Assembly (NCBI RefSeq): GCF_040045035.1
Contig: NZ_JBDZDS010000011.1
Span: 1-64,000, forward strand
Origin: Pseudaminobacter sp040045035
GTDB lineage: Bacteria > Pseudomonadota > Alphaproteobacteria > Rhizobiales > Rhizobiaceae
Length of the DNA: 64,000 bases
Reading direction: 5' to 3'
Part shown: piece by piece, positions 46,274-54,906 of the stretch
Layout of the letters: each line of letters starts with the position of its first letter
Position numbering within the stretch: position 1 is the first letter of the stretch
Program-made: the position numbers and the translations under genes
The notes under the pieces: generated by a model
Databases searched by the model: none
What the model saw: the letters and a program-made list of their open reading frames with translations, nothing else
What the model was told of the DNA's origin: nothing

Positions 46274-46568
46274 GGCGAAAAAGGGTTCCGGCTATCGTCA
46301 TGATTTGTAGCCCTGAGCCCCGGACAGCAGAAGAAATGCACTCGCGCCGCCAAACAGGGGACGCAATCGTTTTTCTGCTGGTTATGACCGCGGCGGAAAA
46401 ATAATCCCGGCCTTGCCGCGAGACGCCTTCACGCGGCGATCGCCAGCCTCATTTTCGCGAAAGATCTGCCAACGGCACGAGCTTCGGGAGCGCCCGGAAG
46501 CGCACCCGAACAGCCATCTCCGGTTCGTGAAATTTCCGCCTGTTGCCGCCATGCCGGGCGGCCGCACG
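46274..46568. other. Control region upstream of cysG
   Basis: No gene is supported in these 295 bases between cysG and the SDR gene. An inverted repeat CAGCAGAA (46325-46332) and TTCTGCTG (46374-46381) with a 41-base spacing lies about 50 bases before the cysG start, where a sulfur regulator could bind. I could not identify firm promoter boxes. Confidence 0.35.
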
Positions 46569-47324
46569 TCAGACGTGCTGGCCGCCGTTGATGTGGATTT
46601 CGGACCCAGTCACGTAGGACGACTGACCCGAGCAGAGGAAGTAGATGATGTCGGCCACTTCCGACGTCGCGCCAAGGCGGCGCAGCGGGATGGTCTCGAC
46701 GATCTTGTCGGTGCCGGGCGACAGGATCGAGGTGTCGATCTCGCCGGGCGCGATGGCGTTGACGCGGATGCCGTGCGGGCCGAAGTCGTGCGCCATCTCG
46801 CGGGTCAGCGAGCCGAGCGCCGCCTTCGACGTGGCATAGGAGGTGCCGGCGAACGGGTGGACGCGCGTGCCGGCGATGGACGTGACGTTCACGATCGAGC
46901 CCTGCGCGGCCTCGAGTTCCTTGAACAGGCCGCGCGCCAGCATGATGGGCGCGAAGAAATTGACCTGGAAAACATCGCGCCAGACATGCATCGGCGTCTC
47001 CAGCGAGTTCATGCGGCTGCCGTCCTTGAGCTTCGGCGAGATGCCCGCATTGTTGACCAGTGCATGGAGCTTGCCGCCCTGGTCCTGCAGCCTGTGGCGG
47101 ATTTCAGCGACGGCGCGGCCGACATCCTCCGGATCGGCGAGATCGACCTTGATATGGTCCTCCGGCCCCGCCGGCCAGGGGCAATTCTCGGCAAACGCCT
47201 GGCGCGAGCAGGTGATGACGCGCCAGCCTTCGCGCGAGAAGCGCTTGACGGTGGCGTGCCCGATGCCGCGGCTGGCACCGGTCAGGACGATGGTCTTTCT
47301 TGCGTCGGCTGTGTCGGCGGTCAT
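46569..47324 (-). CDS. SDR family oxidoreductase
   Basis: This 251-residue short-chain dehydrogenase shows the TGASRGIG cofactor motif near residue 15, the LVNNAGIS motif, the catalytic Ser in NVTSIAGTRV and Tyr/Lys in SYATSKAALGSL. The late segment RRLGATSEVADIIYFLCSGQSSYVTGSEIHINGG is the usual SDR C terminus. The basic residue at the end of strand 2 (CSRQ) suggests NADPH. It stands between cysG and the penicillin-binding protein gene, without operon partners. Substrate unknown. Confidence 0.88.
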   Translation of the reverse strand: MTADTADARKTIVLTGASRGIGHATVKRFSREGWRVITCSRQAFAENCPWPAGPEDHIKVDLADPEDVGRAVAEIRHRLQDQGGKLHALVNNAGISPKLKDGSRMNSLETPMHVWRDVFQVNFFAPIMLARGLFKELEAAQGSIVNVTSIAGTRVHPFAGTSYATSKAALGSLTREMAHDFGPHGIRVNAIAPGEIDTSILSPGTDKIVETIPLRRLGATSEVADIIYFLCSGQSSYVTGSEIHINGGQHV

Positions 47325-47398
47325 GATGCGATCTCCCGCCGCCTATGTAGACGATGGAAATCGCGCTGGCGAGTGGTGTTTGGCCGCAGCCGCCTGGC

Positions 47399-49675
47399 TC
47401 AGTTTCCGAGGATCACGTCGAGGATCGAGCCCTGGCGCCGGACGACCGGCCCACCGACATCGGCCTGCGGAACCGGGCGTCCGACCGACGAGGTCGGCGC
47501 CTCCCGCGGCATCGGCACGAACCCGCCATCAGGCTCGGCCGCGTCGATCGCCCTGGCCACCTCTCCCAGAAGCTGATCCTCCGGCTGCGGAGCGGGAATG
47601 CCATCGCCGGCCATCGGCACCGAGGGCGCCAGTTCGGGGTCGGTCAGTTCGTCCTGCGGAGACGGCTTCCAGGTGCCGGGCAGTGGCGCAACCGGAACAC
47701 CCTCATGCGCCGCCACCATGAACTCGTGCCAGGCCTGCGCCGGCAGCGCGCCGCCGGTCACCTTCTTCATCGGCTTGCCGTCGTCATTGCCGAACCAGAC
47801 GCCAGTGGTCAGGTTGGAGGTATAGCCGACGAACCAGGCGTCGCGCGAATTCTGGCTCGTGCCGGTCTTGCCGGCGGAGGGCCAGTTGAACGCCGCCTTC
47901 TTGGCGGTGCCGACCTCCACCGTCCCGGTCATCATGGCGTTCATCATGCCGACGATCTCGGGGCGGATGACACGCGGAGCATTGCCGCCGGTGTTCTCGT
48001 AGAGCACTTCGCCCGAGGCCGTGGTGACCCGCTGGATGAAGTGGATTTCCGGCCGGTAGCCGCCATTGGCGAACGGCACATAGGCGGCCGTCAGCTCCAG
48101 CGGGGTGACCTCGGAGGTGCCGAGCGCGATCGAGGCGTTGGCCTGCAAGGGCGATTCGATGCCCATCCGCCGTGCCGCCTCAACGACGGCCTCGGGTCCG
48201 ACTTCCATGGCGAGCTGCGCCGCGACCGAATTCAGCGACTTGGCCAGCGCCGTCGCCAGCGTGACCCGGCCGTAATACTTGCCGTTATAGTTGTTGGGCG
48301 TCCAGTTGCCGATCTTGATCGGCGCGTCGTTGCGGATGCTGTCCGGCGTGCGGCCCTGTTCCATCGCGGCCAGGTAGACGAAGGGCTTGAAGGTCGAGCC
48401 CGGCTGGCGGCGCGCCTCCGCGGCGCGGTCGAACTGGCTGTTGGCGTAGTCGTAACCGCCGACCATTGCGCGCACCGCGCCGGAATTGTCGATCGACACC
48501 AGAGCGCCCTGACTGACGTCGAGCTTCTTGCCGTTCTCGTCGATCAGCCGGCGAATGGATTTTTCGGCCAGGTTCTGCAGGGTCAGGTCGATGGTGGTGT
48601 CGACGATGATGTCGCCGCGCACCTCGCCGATGAGGCCCGGGAGATCTTCCATCACCCGGTCGGCGACATAGTGCTCCGAACCGGTCCAGTAGGCGGCGGC
48701 GCGGGTCGCCGGCGCGCTCATGGCGGTTGTCAGCTCCTTGTCGGTGATCATCTTCTCGTCGCGCATCGCGGCCAGCACGAGTTGCGCGCGCGCCTCCGCC
48801 GCCTTGGGATCGCGCGCTGGGGAAAGCCGCGACGGCGCCTTGAGCAGGCCGGCCAGCAGAGCCGCTTCCGAAAGCGTCACGTCGCGCGCCGACTTGCCGA
48901 AATAACGGCGCGAGGCCGCTTCCACGCCATAGGCGCCGGAGCCGAAATAGACCCGGTTAAGGTACATTTCGAGTATCTGGTCCTTGGTGTGCTTGTGCTC
49001 CAGCCAGAGCGCGAGCAGCACTTCCTGCACCTTGCGCTCGAGAGTGCGGTCGGGCTTGAGGAAAAGGTTCTTGGCCAGCTGCTGGGTCAGCGTCGAGCCG
49101 CCCTGCGAGACGCGGCCGCGGGTGAGATTTCCGACCAAAGCGCGAGCGAGGCCGAGCGGATCAACGCCCAAATGCGAATAGAAACGGCGATCCTCGATCG
49201 CGATCACGGCCTGCGGGATGTAGGGCGACATTTCATGCAAGCCGACGGCCTCGCCCCCGGTCATGCCGCGGTTGGCGAGCAGCTTGCCGTCGACCGACAC
49301 GATCTTCACGTTTGGCGGCCGGTCGGGAATGGACCAGGTCGTTGAGCTCGGCATCTGCGCGCCGTAGTAGATGAGCACGCCGGCGGCGGCGATACCGCAC
49401 CAGATTGCCAGGACGAAAGCCCAATAAATCAGCCGTCCCAGGCCGCCGAACAGGCCGCGACGTTGCTTGACCTTTCCACGTCCACGCCGCGCTTTCGGCT
49501 CAGGCCTTTCAGCCCGTTCCGCCTTCTCCGCCTTGCGGCGCGGGGCAACTTCCCGGTTGCGGCGCGAAGAAGGGACGACGCGATCGTCCTCGCTGACCGA
49601 CAGGCCCGACTCGTCCTCGCGCTCGGCGGGGCCGTCGAATGTCGGCTCTATGCGCCTGTTGTCTTTCTTCGCCAT
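47399..49675 (-). CDS. Class A penicillin-binding protein 1A-type (transglycosylase/transpeptidase)
   Basis: This 758-residue bifunctional enzyme polymerises and crosslinks peptidoglycan. A charged cytoplasmic tail of about 75 residues with many Arg/Lys and Glu precedes one transmembrane segment (about 80-106). The glycosyltransferase domain carries the catalytic Glu161 in EDRRFYSH and the GGSTLTQQLAKN motif (192-203). The transpeptidase domain has Ser427-x-x-Lys430, SLN at 480-482 and KTG at 603-605, all intact. A Pro-rich C-terminal tail of about 90 residues follows. The ATG at 49675 is preferred; another lies 12 codons upstream. Confidence 0.93.
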   Translation of the reverse strand: MAKKDNRRIEPTFDGPAEREDESGLSVSEDDRVVPSSRRNREVAPRRKAEKAERAERPEPKARRGRGKVKQRRGLFGGLGRLIYWAFVLAIWCGIAAAGVLIYYGAQMPSSTTWSIPDRPPNVKIVSVDGKLLANRGMTGGEAVGLHEMSPYIPQAVIAIEDRRFYSHLGVDPLGLARALVGNLTRGRVSQGGSTLTQQLAKNLFLKPDRTLERKVQEVLLALWLEHKHTKDQILEMYLNRVYFGSGAYGVEAASRRYFGKSARDVTLSEAALLAGLLKAPSRLSPARDPKAAEARAQLVLAAMRDEKMITDKELTTAMSAPATRAAAYWTGSEHYVADRVMEDLPGLIGEVRGDIIVDTTIDLTLQNLAEKSIRRLIDENGKKLDVSQGALVSIDNSGAVRAMVGGYDYANSQFDRAAEARRQPGSTFKPFVYLAAMEQGRTPDSIRNDAPIKIGNWTPNNYNGKYYGRVTLATALAKSLNSVAAQLAMEVGPEAVVEAARRMGIESPLQANASIALGTSEVTPLELTAAYVPFANGGYRPEIHFIQRVTTASGEVLYENTGGNAPRVIRPEIVGMMNAMMTGTVEVGTAKKAAFNWPSAGKTGTSQNSRDAWFVGYTSNLTTGVWFGNDDGKPMKKVTGGALPAQAWHEFMVAAHEGVPVAPLPGTWKPSPQDELTDPELAPSVPMAGDGIPAPQPEDQLLGEVARAIDAAEPDGGFVPMPREAPTSSVGRPVPQADVGGPVVRRQGSILDVILGN

Positions 49676-49887
49676 GCCCGTCCGCTGCCCGTCGATGCTT
49701 TCTGTGGGCATCGACTGGACAGTAAATGCGGCGAATTAACGAGGCATTAACCTGCGTTTCGAAAAAGCCGTTGAAGAACAGCGTTCTAGGCGGCGTGCGT
49801 TGCCACATGCTGCTGCTCTGCTCACCGCGTCTCAAGCCGGCTTCGGCCAAGCGGTCGGCAGCTTCCGTGATGAGCTTTGCAGCCCTG

Positions 49888-50235
49888 CTATGGCTCGACT
49901 TGATGGGCCGAGTATGCGTCCATCACGCGCGCCGAATAGATCAGCGCCGCACCGGCATTCACCGCAACGGCCACACCCAGCGCTTCGGCAATCTCCTCGC
50001 GTGTGGCACCATGCTTGATTGCCGCATCCGTGTGGACAGTGATGCAACCATCACACTGTCGTGTGACTGCCACCGCGAGCGCGATCAATTCACGTGTTTT
50101 CGGATCGAGCAACCCGGTCTTGGCGCCCGCATCGCCGAGCGCACGATAGCCACGGATAGTCTCGGGGCTGATCCTTCCAAACTCGGCGATCCTGGCAAGA
50201 AGCTGTTTCCGATAGTCAGTCCAGTCGAACATCAT
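49888..50235 (-). CDS. Carboxymuconolactone decarboxylase/AhpD-like family protein
   Basis: The 115-residue protein belongs to the CMD/AhpD-like family of alpha-helical proteins, many of which reduce peroxides. The redox motif is Cys-Asp-Gly-Cys followed by ITVHTDAAIKHGATREEIAEAL, which matches AhpD-type CxxC-xxxH proteins. The ATG at 50235 has an AGGAGG site; another ATG follows directly. No alkyl hydroperoxide reductase gene is near. A peroxidase or disulfide reductase role is a family-level guess. Confidence 0.85.
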   Translation of the reverse strand: MMFDWTDYRKQLLARIAEFGRISPETIRGYRALGDAGAKTGLLDPKTRELIALAVAVTRQCDGCITVHTDAAIKHGATREEIAEALGVAVAVNAGAALIYSARVMDAYSAHQVEP

Positions 50236-50344
50236 CTGTCTGACCCTCCTGGTGCCGATCAGGATGACATGGGTAACGGTTGCGGAAAAGCTCAAATTCC
50301 CGGGGTGGCTGAGCGTCAGCTTTATTGGCGGCGCCGTAACTGAA

Positions 50345-51808
50345 TCACTGCCGTGCCAGCTGCCTTGCTTCGACAGCGTCGAATATCAATGCACCCTTCC
50401 GCGCTTCCTGCGCAACTTTCTGGATGTTGGGATTATTGCGCACCGCCTGCCTGCCGGCCTCGATGGCGAGATCGACTTCGCTGCGAGCCAGTTTGAGCCG
50501 CGTGGGCATCTTGTTGAGGCGAGCAGAAGAGTCCGGATCCGCGTCGCGGAACGAGAGGTACTCGGTCGTTACCGTCACGTTGCGGCAATCCCATCCATCG
50601 AGGGTTCCGCGCAGCTTGAGCACCTGTTCCCGCGGAAGGCCACACCGGTAGTGGATCAGAGCTTCCTGCCATTGAATTAGGGCGAGATCGATCGCGTCGA
50701 ACCCGCTCCTGTTCGCCGACGCAATCGCGGTGTCCGACACGGCGCGAACGATATTCCCCAGATGGGGCGGGCTCTGTGTCTCACCCCACTCATACGAGAT
50801 GCGCCTACCGGCGTCGGTGACGATGAAGAGAAAGTTGCGGAGCCTGACGGCCTGCTGCGGCGACAGCGGCGCATACGGCTTATCCGCCTTTGCCAGCTCA
50901 AGGGTGAGACCGGTGATGCCAAGATTGTCGGTCAGTGCGCCGTCGAGTAGCCTGACGAAATTGAGATTTTTATCGGCTTGGTAGGAGTCGAGCGTTCGAG
51001 CATAGGCCTGCAACCGTACCGAGGGATTGTCCGTCTCCTCCAAGACCTGCTTCACCCAGTGCGGGCGCTGGTAGTCGCAATTGATCTTGGGCGCCTTAAG
51101 GATCATCGGCGCGAATGCAATCGGAACCGCAGCCGATGCCCCCACGGCCTCGGAGATCTTGAGCTGGTTGAGGTCGCTGCACAGGGCGGCGAATGTGTCT
51201 TCGGTGAACAGAAACGGCGTATTGTTGTAGATGTCCGAGGCGGTCACCCAGACCAGCGGCCTGCCCGGCTTGTCGAACGCCGAGAAGGTTTGGTGATCGA
51301 ACAGGTTGTCGTCCAGCCATCGGGCAAAGCTGTTCCGGTCATTCGCGCCGCCGCGGAGTGCCACCTTGGCCACGGTACCGGGCGAGACGCTGGTGGCCAT
51401 ATTGGCTTCGGCGTTCTGGTACAGAAACCGTTCGCGGAAATCCCGGTACTCATCTTTGCCCTTGTAGCCGAGATAGGCCGCCAGGACGGCGCCGCCCGAC
51501 GTTCCGGCGACAGTGCGAACATTGTCGACCAATGTGCGCTTGACGGGGAATTCGTCGATGATCAGCGCGTCGAGCTCCAGAAGCGCGCCATAGCCGAAGG
51601 CCGCCGCCCTCGTGCCGCCGCCTGAAAACGACAGCGCCACCACGGTCGAGCCGTCGTCAGTGGCATCGGGGATGTAGTCCGGGGATGGGCCGGCGGGTTC
51701 GGCGCTGACGAAGTTTATCGGTGTGGTATCGACCGCGACGCAGCCCGCGGCTGCAACCACCGTGGCAAGGCCTATCGCCCCCAGCAGCTTGGACATTGCA
51801 TTTGGCAC
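50345..51808 (-). CDS. Patatin-like phospholipase family lipoprotein
   Basis: The 487-residue product starts with a lipoprotein signal: a hydrophobic stretch (LLGAIGLATVVAAAGC) with a lipid-modified cysteine at residue 23. The patatin-like domain has the oxyanion motif GGGTRA at 63-68, the nucleophile Ser104 in GTSGG, and the catalytic Asp in the later LDGALTDNLG motif, all intact, so it is probably an active lipase at the periplasmic side of a membrane. The C-terminal 150 residues have no assigned domain. The region up- and downstream is AT-richer than the genome, which may mean acquisition by transfer. A start four codons later (51796) is possible. Confidence 0.85.
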   Translation of the reverse strand: MPNAMSKLLGAIGLATVVAAAGCVAVDTTPINFVSAEPAGPSPDYIPDATDDGSTVVALSFSGGGTRAAAFGYGALLELDALIIDEFPVKRTLVDNVRTVAGTSGGAVLAAYLGYKGKDEYRDFRERFLYQNAEANMATSVSPGTVAKVALRGGANDRNSFARWLDDNLFDHQTFSAFDKPGRPLVWVTASDIYNNTPFLFTEDTFAALCSDLNQLKISEAVGASAAVPIAFAPMILKAPKINCDYQRPHWVKQVLEETDNPSVRLQAYARTLDSYQADKNLNFVRLLDGALTDNLGITGLTLELAKADKPYAPLSPQQAVRLRNFLFIVTDAGRRISYEWGETQSPPHLGNIVRAVSDTAIASANRSGFDAIDLALIQWQEALIHYRCGLPREQVLKLRGTLDGWDCRNVTVTTEYLSFRDADPDSSARLNKMPTRLKLARSEVDLAIEAGRQAVRNNPNIQKVAQEARKGALIFDAVEARQLARQ

Positions 51809-52033
51809 TGATTGGAAGGCCCCTACCGCCGAATTCCCCTCTGACTTCTAGGATGGCACGGGCGAACCGGTCCTTCAAGAGTCTCGGTCTGCCAACATCT
51901 GGATTCGAGCGGCCCAGTGGAATCAAAATTCGGCTTGTTCCGGTGAGTGGTAGCGCGTCTTTTGATCAAGAATAGAGTTCATCGGAGGGCATTTTTTGCG
52001 CGGTCGCCTTCGGTCCGGCTTCGCAGTTCTTTC

Positions 52034-52237
52034 CTATTGCCGGTCACCGGCCCTGCGCTGGGACGCCTTTTCAATACTTTGGGTGCTTTTAGATATCGGA
52101 TAGAATATAGCCATCAATACACCGACAGGTCCAAGTAAAATTCCAACTAAAAACCAAACAAAAGCATTTGATCCCCTGGATGATGAAATAACGATCGTAA
52201 CACCAGTACAGATAATCCAGAGTGCCAGGAAAAACAT
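52034..52237 (-). CDS. Small membrane protein
   Basis: The 67-residue protein has two hydrophobic segments (about residues 2-20 and 26-48, the second containing FVWFLVGILLGPVGVLMAI) and a Lys/Arg/Gln-rich C-terminal tail. The ATG at 52237 follows a GGGAGGG site, which makes it a credible gene. The coding sequence is clearly AT-richer than its neighbours. I do not recognise it; the Gly-Pro pattern is seen in many short bacterial membrane proteins. Confidence 0.6.
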   Translation of the reverse strand: MFFLALWIICTGVTIVISSSRGSNAFVWFLVGILLGPVGVLMAIFYPISKSTQSIEKASQRRAGDRQ

Positions 52238-52390
52238 CTCACCCTCCCAAGCCCCCTGAACGAGTACCATGGCTCAAAAACTCCAACCAAGCAAGTTTAA
52301 GACAAGGAAATCGCGCATATCGTAAATAAGCTCTCGCGCGGACGAGCCGATACCGGAAACGCTACTGGGTGGATTTTGTTCCAAACATTA

Positions 52391-52419
52391 TTGAGTTCAT
52401 GCTAGTTGCATGAACTCAA
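52391..52419 (-). terminator. Perfect 12-bp hairpin downstream of rnd
   Basis: Two perfect 12-base arms, TTGAGTTCATGC (52391-52402) and its complement GCATGAACTCAA (52408-52419), are separated by five bases. On the minus strand the stem is followed by TAATGTTT. It lies 45 bases after the rnd stop, so it may be the rnd terminator, though the U-run is weak. The AT-rich sequence around it contrasts with the genome. Confidence 0.4.
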
Positions 52420-52463
52420 TCGACAATTCAGAAATGGGAAGGTCTTGCGAAAGCCGACCACCG

Positions 52464-53081
52464 TCAGCTGTGGGCGAAAATGTCGGTTTCTTCCCATCCC
52501 ATGAGGTCCAATCTTGCCCGTGCCGGCAAGAAGCGGAAGCAGGCATCGGCAACCGCGCTCCGGTTCTCGCGCGCCAACCTTGCCACCAGAACCTCACGCA
52601 GGCGATGCAAGTATAGCACGTCGGAAGCGGCGTATTCGATCTGCTCCGGCGTCAGTGTCTCGGCCGCCCAATCGGACGACTGCTGCACCTTCGAAAGGCT
52701 TACGCCAAGCAATTCGGAGCAGATGTCCTTCAAGCCGTGACGGTCGGTGTAGGTGCGCGTCAGCCGCGAGGCGATCTTGGTGCAGAACACCGGCTCCGGC
52801 ATGACGCCGAAGGCATTGTAGAGCACGGCAAGATCGAAGCGACCATAATGGAACAGCTTGGTGATGTTGCCATCACCAAGCAGCCGCACGAGGTTGGGCG
52901 CGCTCTTCTGCCCCTGCGCGATCTGGATGACATCCGCCGTGCCGTCACCCGGCGAGATCTGCACCACGCAAAGACGGTCGCGGTGCGGGTTCAGACCCAG
53001 CGTCTCGGTGTCGATGGCGACAGCATCGACATTGTAGTTCGACAGGTCCGGTAGGTCGTTCTTGTGGAAGCGGATGGTCAT
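52464..53081 (-). CDS. rnd: Ribonuclease D-like 3'-5' exonuclease
   Basis: This 205-residue enzyme has the DEDDy 3'-5' exonuclease domain of the RNase D family and trims RNA 3' ends. The acidic residues are in motif Exo I (AIDTETLGLN), Exo II (FHYGRFDLAVLY) and Exo III (EYAASDVLYL, with Tyr and Asp four residues apart). The HRDC domain of full-length RNase D is missing; such short forms are normal in alphaproteobacteria. The ATG at 53081 follows GGAAAGA. In many relatives this gene precedes lptC, but here it lies about 30 kb away. Confidence 0.9.
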   Translation of the reverse strand: MTIRFHKNDLPDLSNYNVDAVAIDTETLGLNPHRDRLCVVQISPGDGTADVIQIAQGQKSAPNLVRLLGDGNITKLFHYGRFDLAVLYNAFGVMPEPVFCTKIASRLTRTYTDRHGLKDICSELLGVSLSKVQQSSDWAAETLTPEQIEYAASDVLYLHRLREVLVARLARENRSAVADACFRFLPARARLDLMGWEETDIFAHS

Positions 53082-53098
53082 CTCGGTTCTTTCCAATT

Positions 53099-54487
53099 TC
53101 AGCGGGTCAGCGCATCGAGAATCCGCGCCCAGGAGCGCTGACCCTTATGGAACGACGACAGGTCGTATTTCTCGTTCGGCGAATGGATACGGTCGTCGAC
53201 CAGCGCAAAGCCCACCAGAAGCGATTCCATGCCAAGGAAGGTCTGGAAGTCGCCGACAATCGGGATCGAACCGCCCATGGCGATCGTCACCGCCGGCTTC
53301 TCCCATTCATCCGTCAGCGCATGCTGGGCCTTGATGAGGAACGGCGAGTCGTAAGACAGCTGGATCGCAGGCCCGCTGCCATGCTCATGGAACTCGACCG
53401 AGCAGTCGGCCGGGATGCGCGCGCGCACGAAGTCGCGGAAGGCGGCGCGGATCTTGTCCGGGTCCTGCTTGTGCACCAGCCGGCACGACACTTTTGCCGA
53501 GGCCTTGGCCGCGATCACCGTCTTAAAGCCCTCGCCCGCATAGCCGCCGGTGATGCCGTTGAACTCGGCGGTCGGCCGCGCCCAGGTCAGCTCGAGGACC
53601 GACCGGCCCTTCTCGCCAGAGGGAATGGAAAGGCCGACCTCGCCCAGGAAGCTCTCCGTGGTCTCACCCAGGGCTTCCCAGGACTTCAACACCTGCGAGG
53701 GCGTTTCCTCGACGCCGTCGTAGAAGCCCGGAATGGTCACTCGGCCGGTCTCGTCATGCATGTCGGCCAGCACCTTGGCCAGGATACGGATGGGGTTGGC
53801 GGCCGCGCCGCCGAACTCGCCCGAATGGAGATCGCGATCGGCCGCATGCACCACGACCTCCTCGCCGACCATGCCGCGGAGGCCCACGCAGATAGCGGGC
53901 GTGGTCCGGTCCCACATGCCGGTATCGCAGACCATGGCGAAGTCGGCCTTGAGCTCGGCCGCATTGGCCTCGAGGAACGGCTTCAGCGAAGGCGAACCCG
54001 ATTCTTCCTCACCTTCGAACAGGATGCTGACCTTGCAGGGCAGCTTGCCGTGCACCTGCTTGTAGGCGCGGCATGCCTCGACGAAGAGCATCAGCTGGCC
54101 CTTGTCGTCGGAGGAGCCGCGGCCGGTGATGACCTTGCGGCCCGGGCTGAGCTCCTTTAGCTTAGGATCGAACGGATCGTCTTCCCACAGATTGAGCGGG
54201 TCTACCGGCTGCACGTCGTAGTGGCCGTAGAACAGGACATGCGGCGCATCGGGCGACGGGCCATCGTGATGGGCCACCACCATCGGATGGCCGGGAGTGT
54301 AGCGAACGCTGGCCTCGAAGCCGATCGACTTCAGGTCCGCCGCCAGCCACTCGGCCGCCTTGCGGCAATCCCCGGCAAAAGCCGGGTCGGTCGAGATCGA
54401 GCGGATGCGAAGCAGTTCGTATAGACGCTCCAGGCTCTGGTCGAGGTTGGCGTCGATTTGATCGAGAACGGGTGCGATGGCGAGCAT
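53099..54487 (-). CDS. M20 family metallopeptidase (dipeptidase)
   Basis: The 462-residue enzyme belongs to the M20 family of zinc peptidases (dipeptidase and carnosinase-like). Metal and catalytic motifs are visible: YGHYDVQP with His89 and the general-acid Asp91, GRGSSDDKG around residue 123-130 with the bridging Asp, and EGEEESGSP at about 158-166 with the catalytic Glu. The dimerisation domain is inserted in the middle (about 210-330). A conserved late His is in DDRIHSPNEKYD. It is followed by rnd after 17 bases. Confidence 0.88.
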   Translation of the reverse strand: MLAIAPVLDQIDANLDQSLERLYELLRIRSISTDPAFAGDCRKAAEWLAADLKSIGFEASVRYTPGHPMVVAHHDGPSPDAPHVLFYGHYDVQPVDPLNLWEDDPFDPKLKELSPGRKVITGRGSSDDKGQLMLFVEACRAYKQVHGKLPCKVSILFEGEEESGSPSLKPFLEANAAELKADFAMVCDTGMWDRTTPAICVGLRGMVGEEVVVHAADRDLHSGEFGGAAANPIRILAKVLADMHDETGRVTIPGFYDGVEETPSQVLKSWEALGETTESFLGEVGLSIPSGEKGRSVLELTWARPTAEFNGITGGYAGEGFKTVIAAKASAKVSCRLVHKQDPDKIRAAFRDFVRARIPADCSVEFHEHGSGPAIQLSYDSPFLIKAQHALTDEWEKPAVTIAMGGSIPIVGDFQTFLGMESLLVGFALVDDRIHSPNEKYDLSSFHKGQRSWARILDALTR

Positions 54488-54601
54488 TCTTCATGGCCTT
54501 TCGATTCTGCGGGGCCACCCTAGAGCAACGCACCTCCAGATGAAAAGCCCGTTGGCGAGGCACAATCGCCGTGATCGGGGCGCAGCTCCATCCCGGGGCA
54601 C

Positions 54602-54745
54602 AAAAAAATGCCGCCGTGGTGGAGGGGAACCACGGCGGCGACTTTTAAAAAGGGTGCGGCAGCCCGGAGAGGGGGGATTAGGCTGCCGCAACGTCCGGTC
54701 CAGGCGGGGGACGGGCCTTATCCGGACTCGGCTAAGATTGCCGAT
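54602..54745 (-). ncRNA. Candidate trans-acting small RNA with C-rich loops
   Basis: Read on the minus strand, three hairpins occur in a row: GTCCGG/CCGGAC (54727-54693) with loop containing CCCGTCCCCCGCC, GCGGCAGCC/GGCTGCCGC (54689-54656) with loop TAATCCCCCCTCTCCG, and GCCGCCGTGGT/ACCACGGCGGC (54639-54610) with loop TCCCCTCC. The last 11-bp stem is followed by one A and seven U, a textbook terminator. Promoter boxes TTGAAT (54780-54775), 17-base spacer, CAAATA (54757-54752) lie upstream. Loops rich in CCUCC-like sequence that could pair with Shine-Dalgarno sites occur in the alphaproteobacterial alpha-r14 (cuckoo) small RNAs. No protein-coding frame fits. Confidence 0.6.
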
Positions 54746-54793
54746 GATCGGTATTTGGAGCGAGCAACATGGCAATTCAAGGGCGCCTAGATT

Positions 54794-54814
54794 ACGGTTT
54801 TGTAACATAACCGT
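54794..54814. promoter_or_regulatory. Inverted repeat upstream of polA
   Basis: ACGGTT at 54794-54799 and AACCGT at 54809-54814 form a perfect 6-bp inverted repeat with a nine-base AT-rich spacer, about 90 bases before the polA start. It lies between the candidate small RNA promoter and polA and could be a regulator site for either. Confidence 0.3.
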
Positions 54815-54906
54815 GATCGCCAAAACTGTCAGCTTTGGCAGGACGCAGACGCCGTTTCCGCGCTTTGCAATGGACAGTTTTCGGCCCGCAAGGTAGGGCT
54901 AACTCC

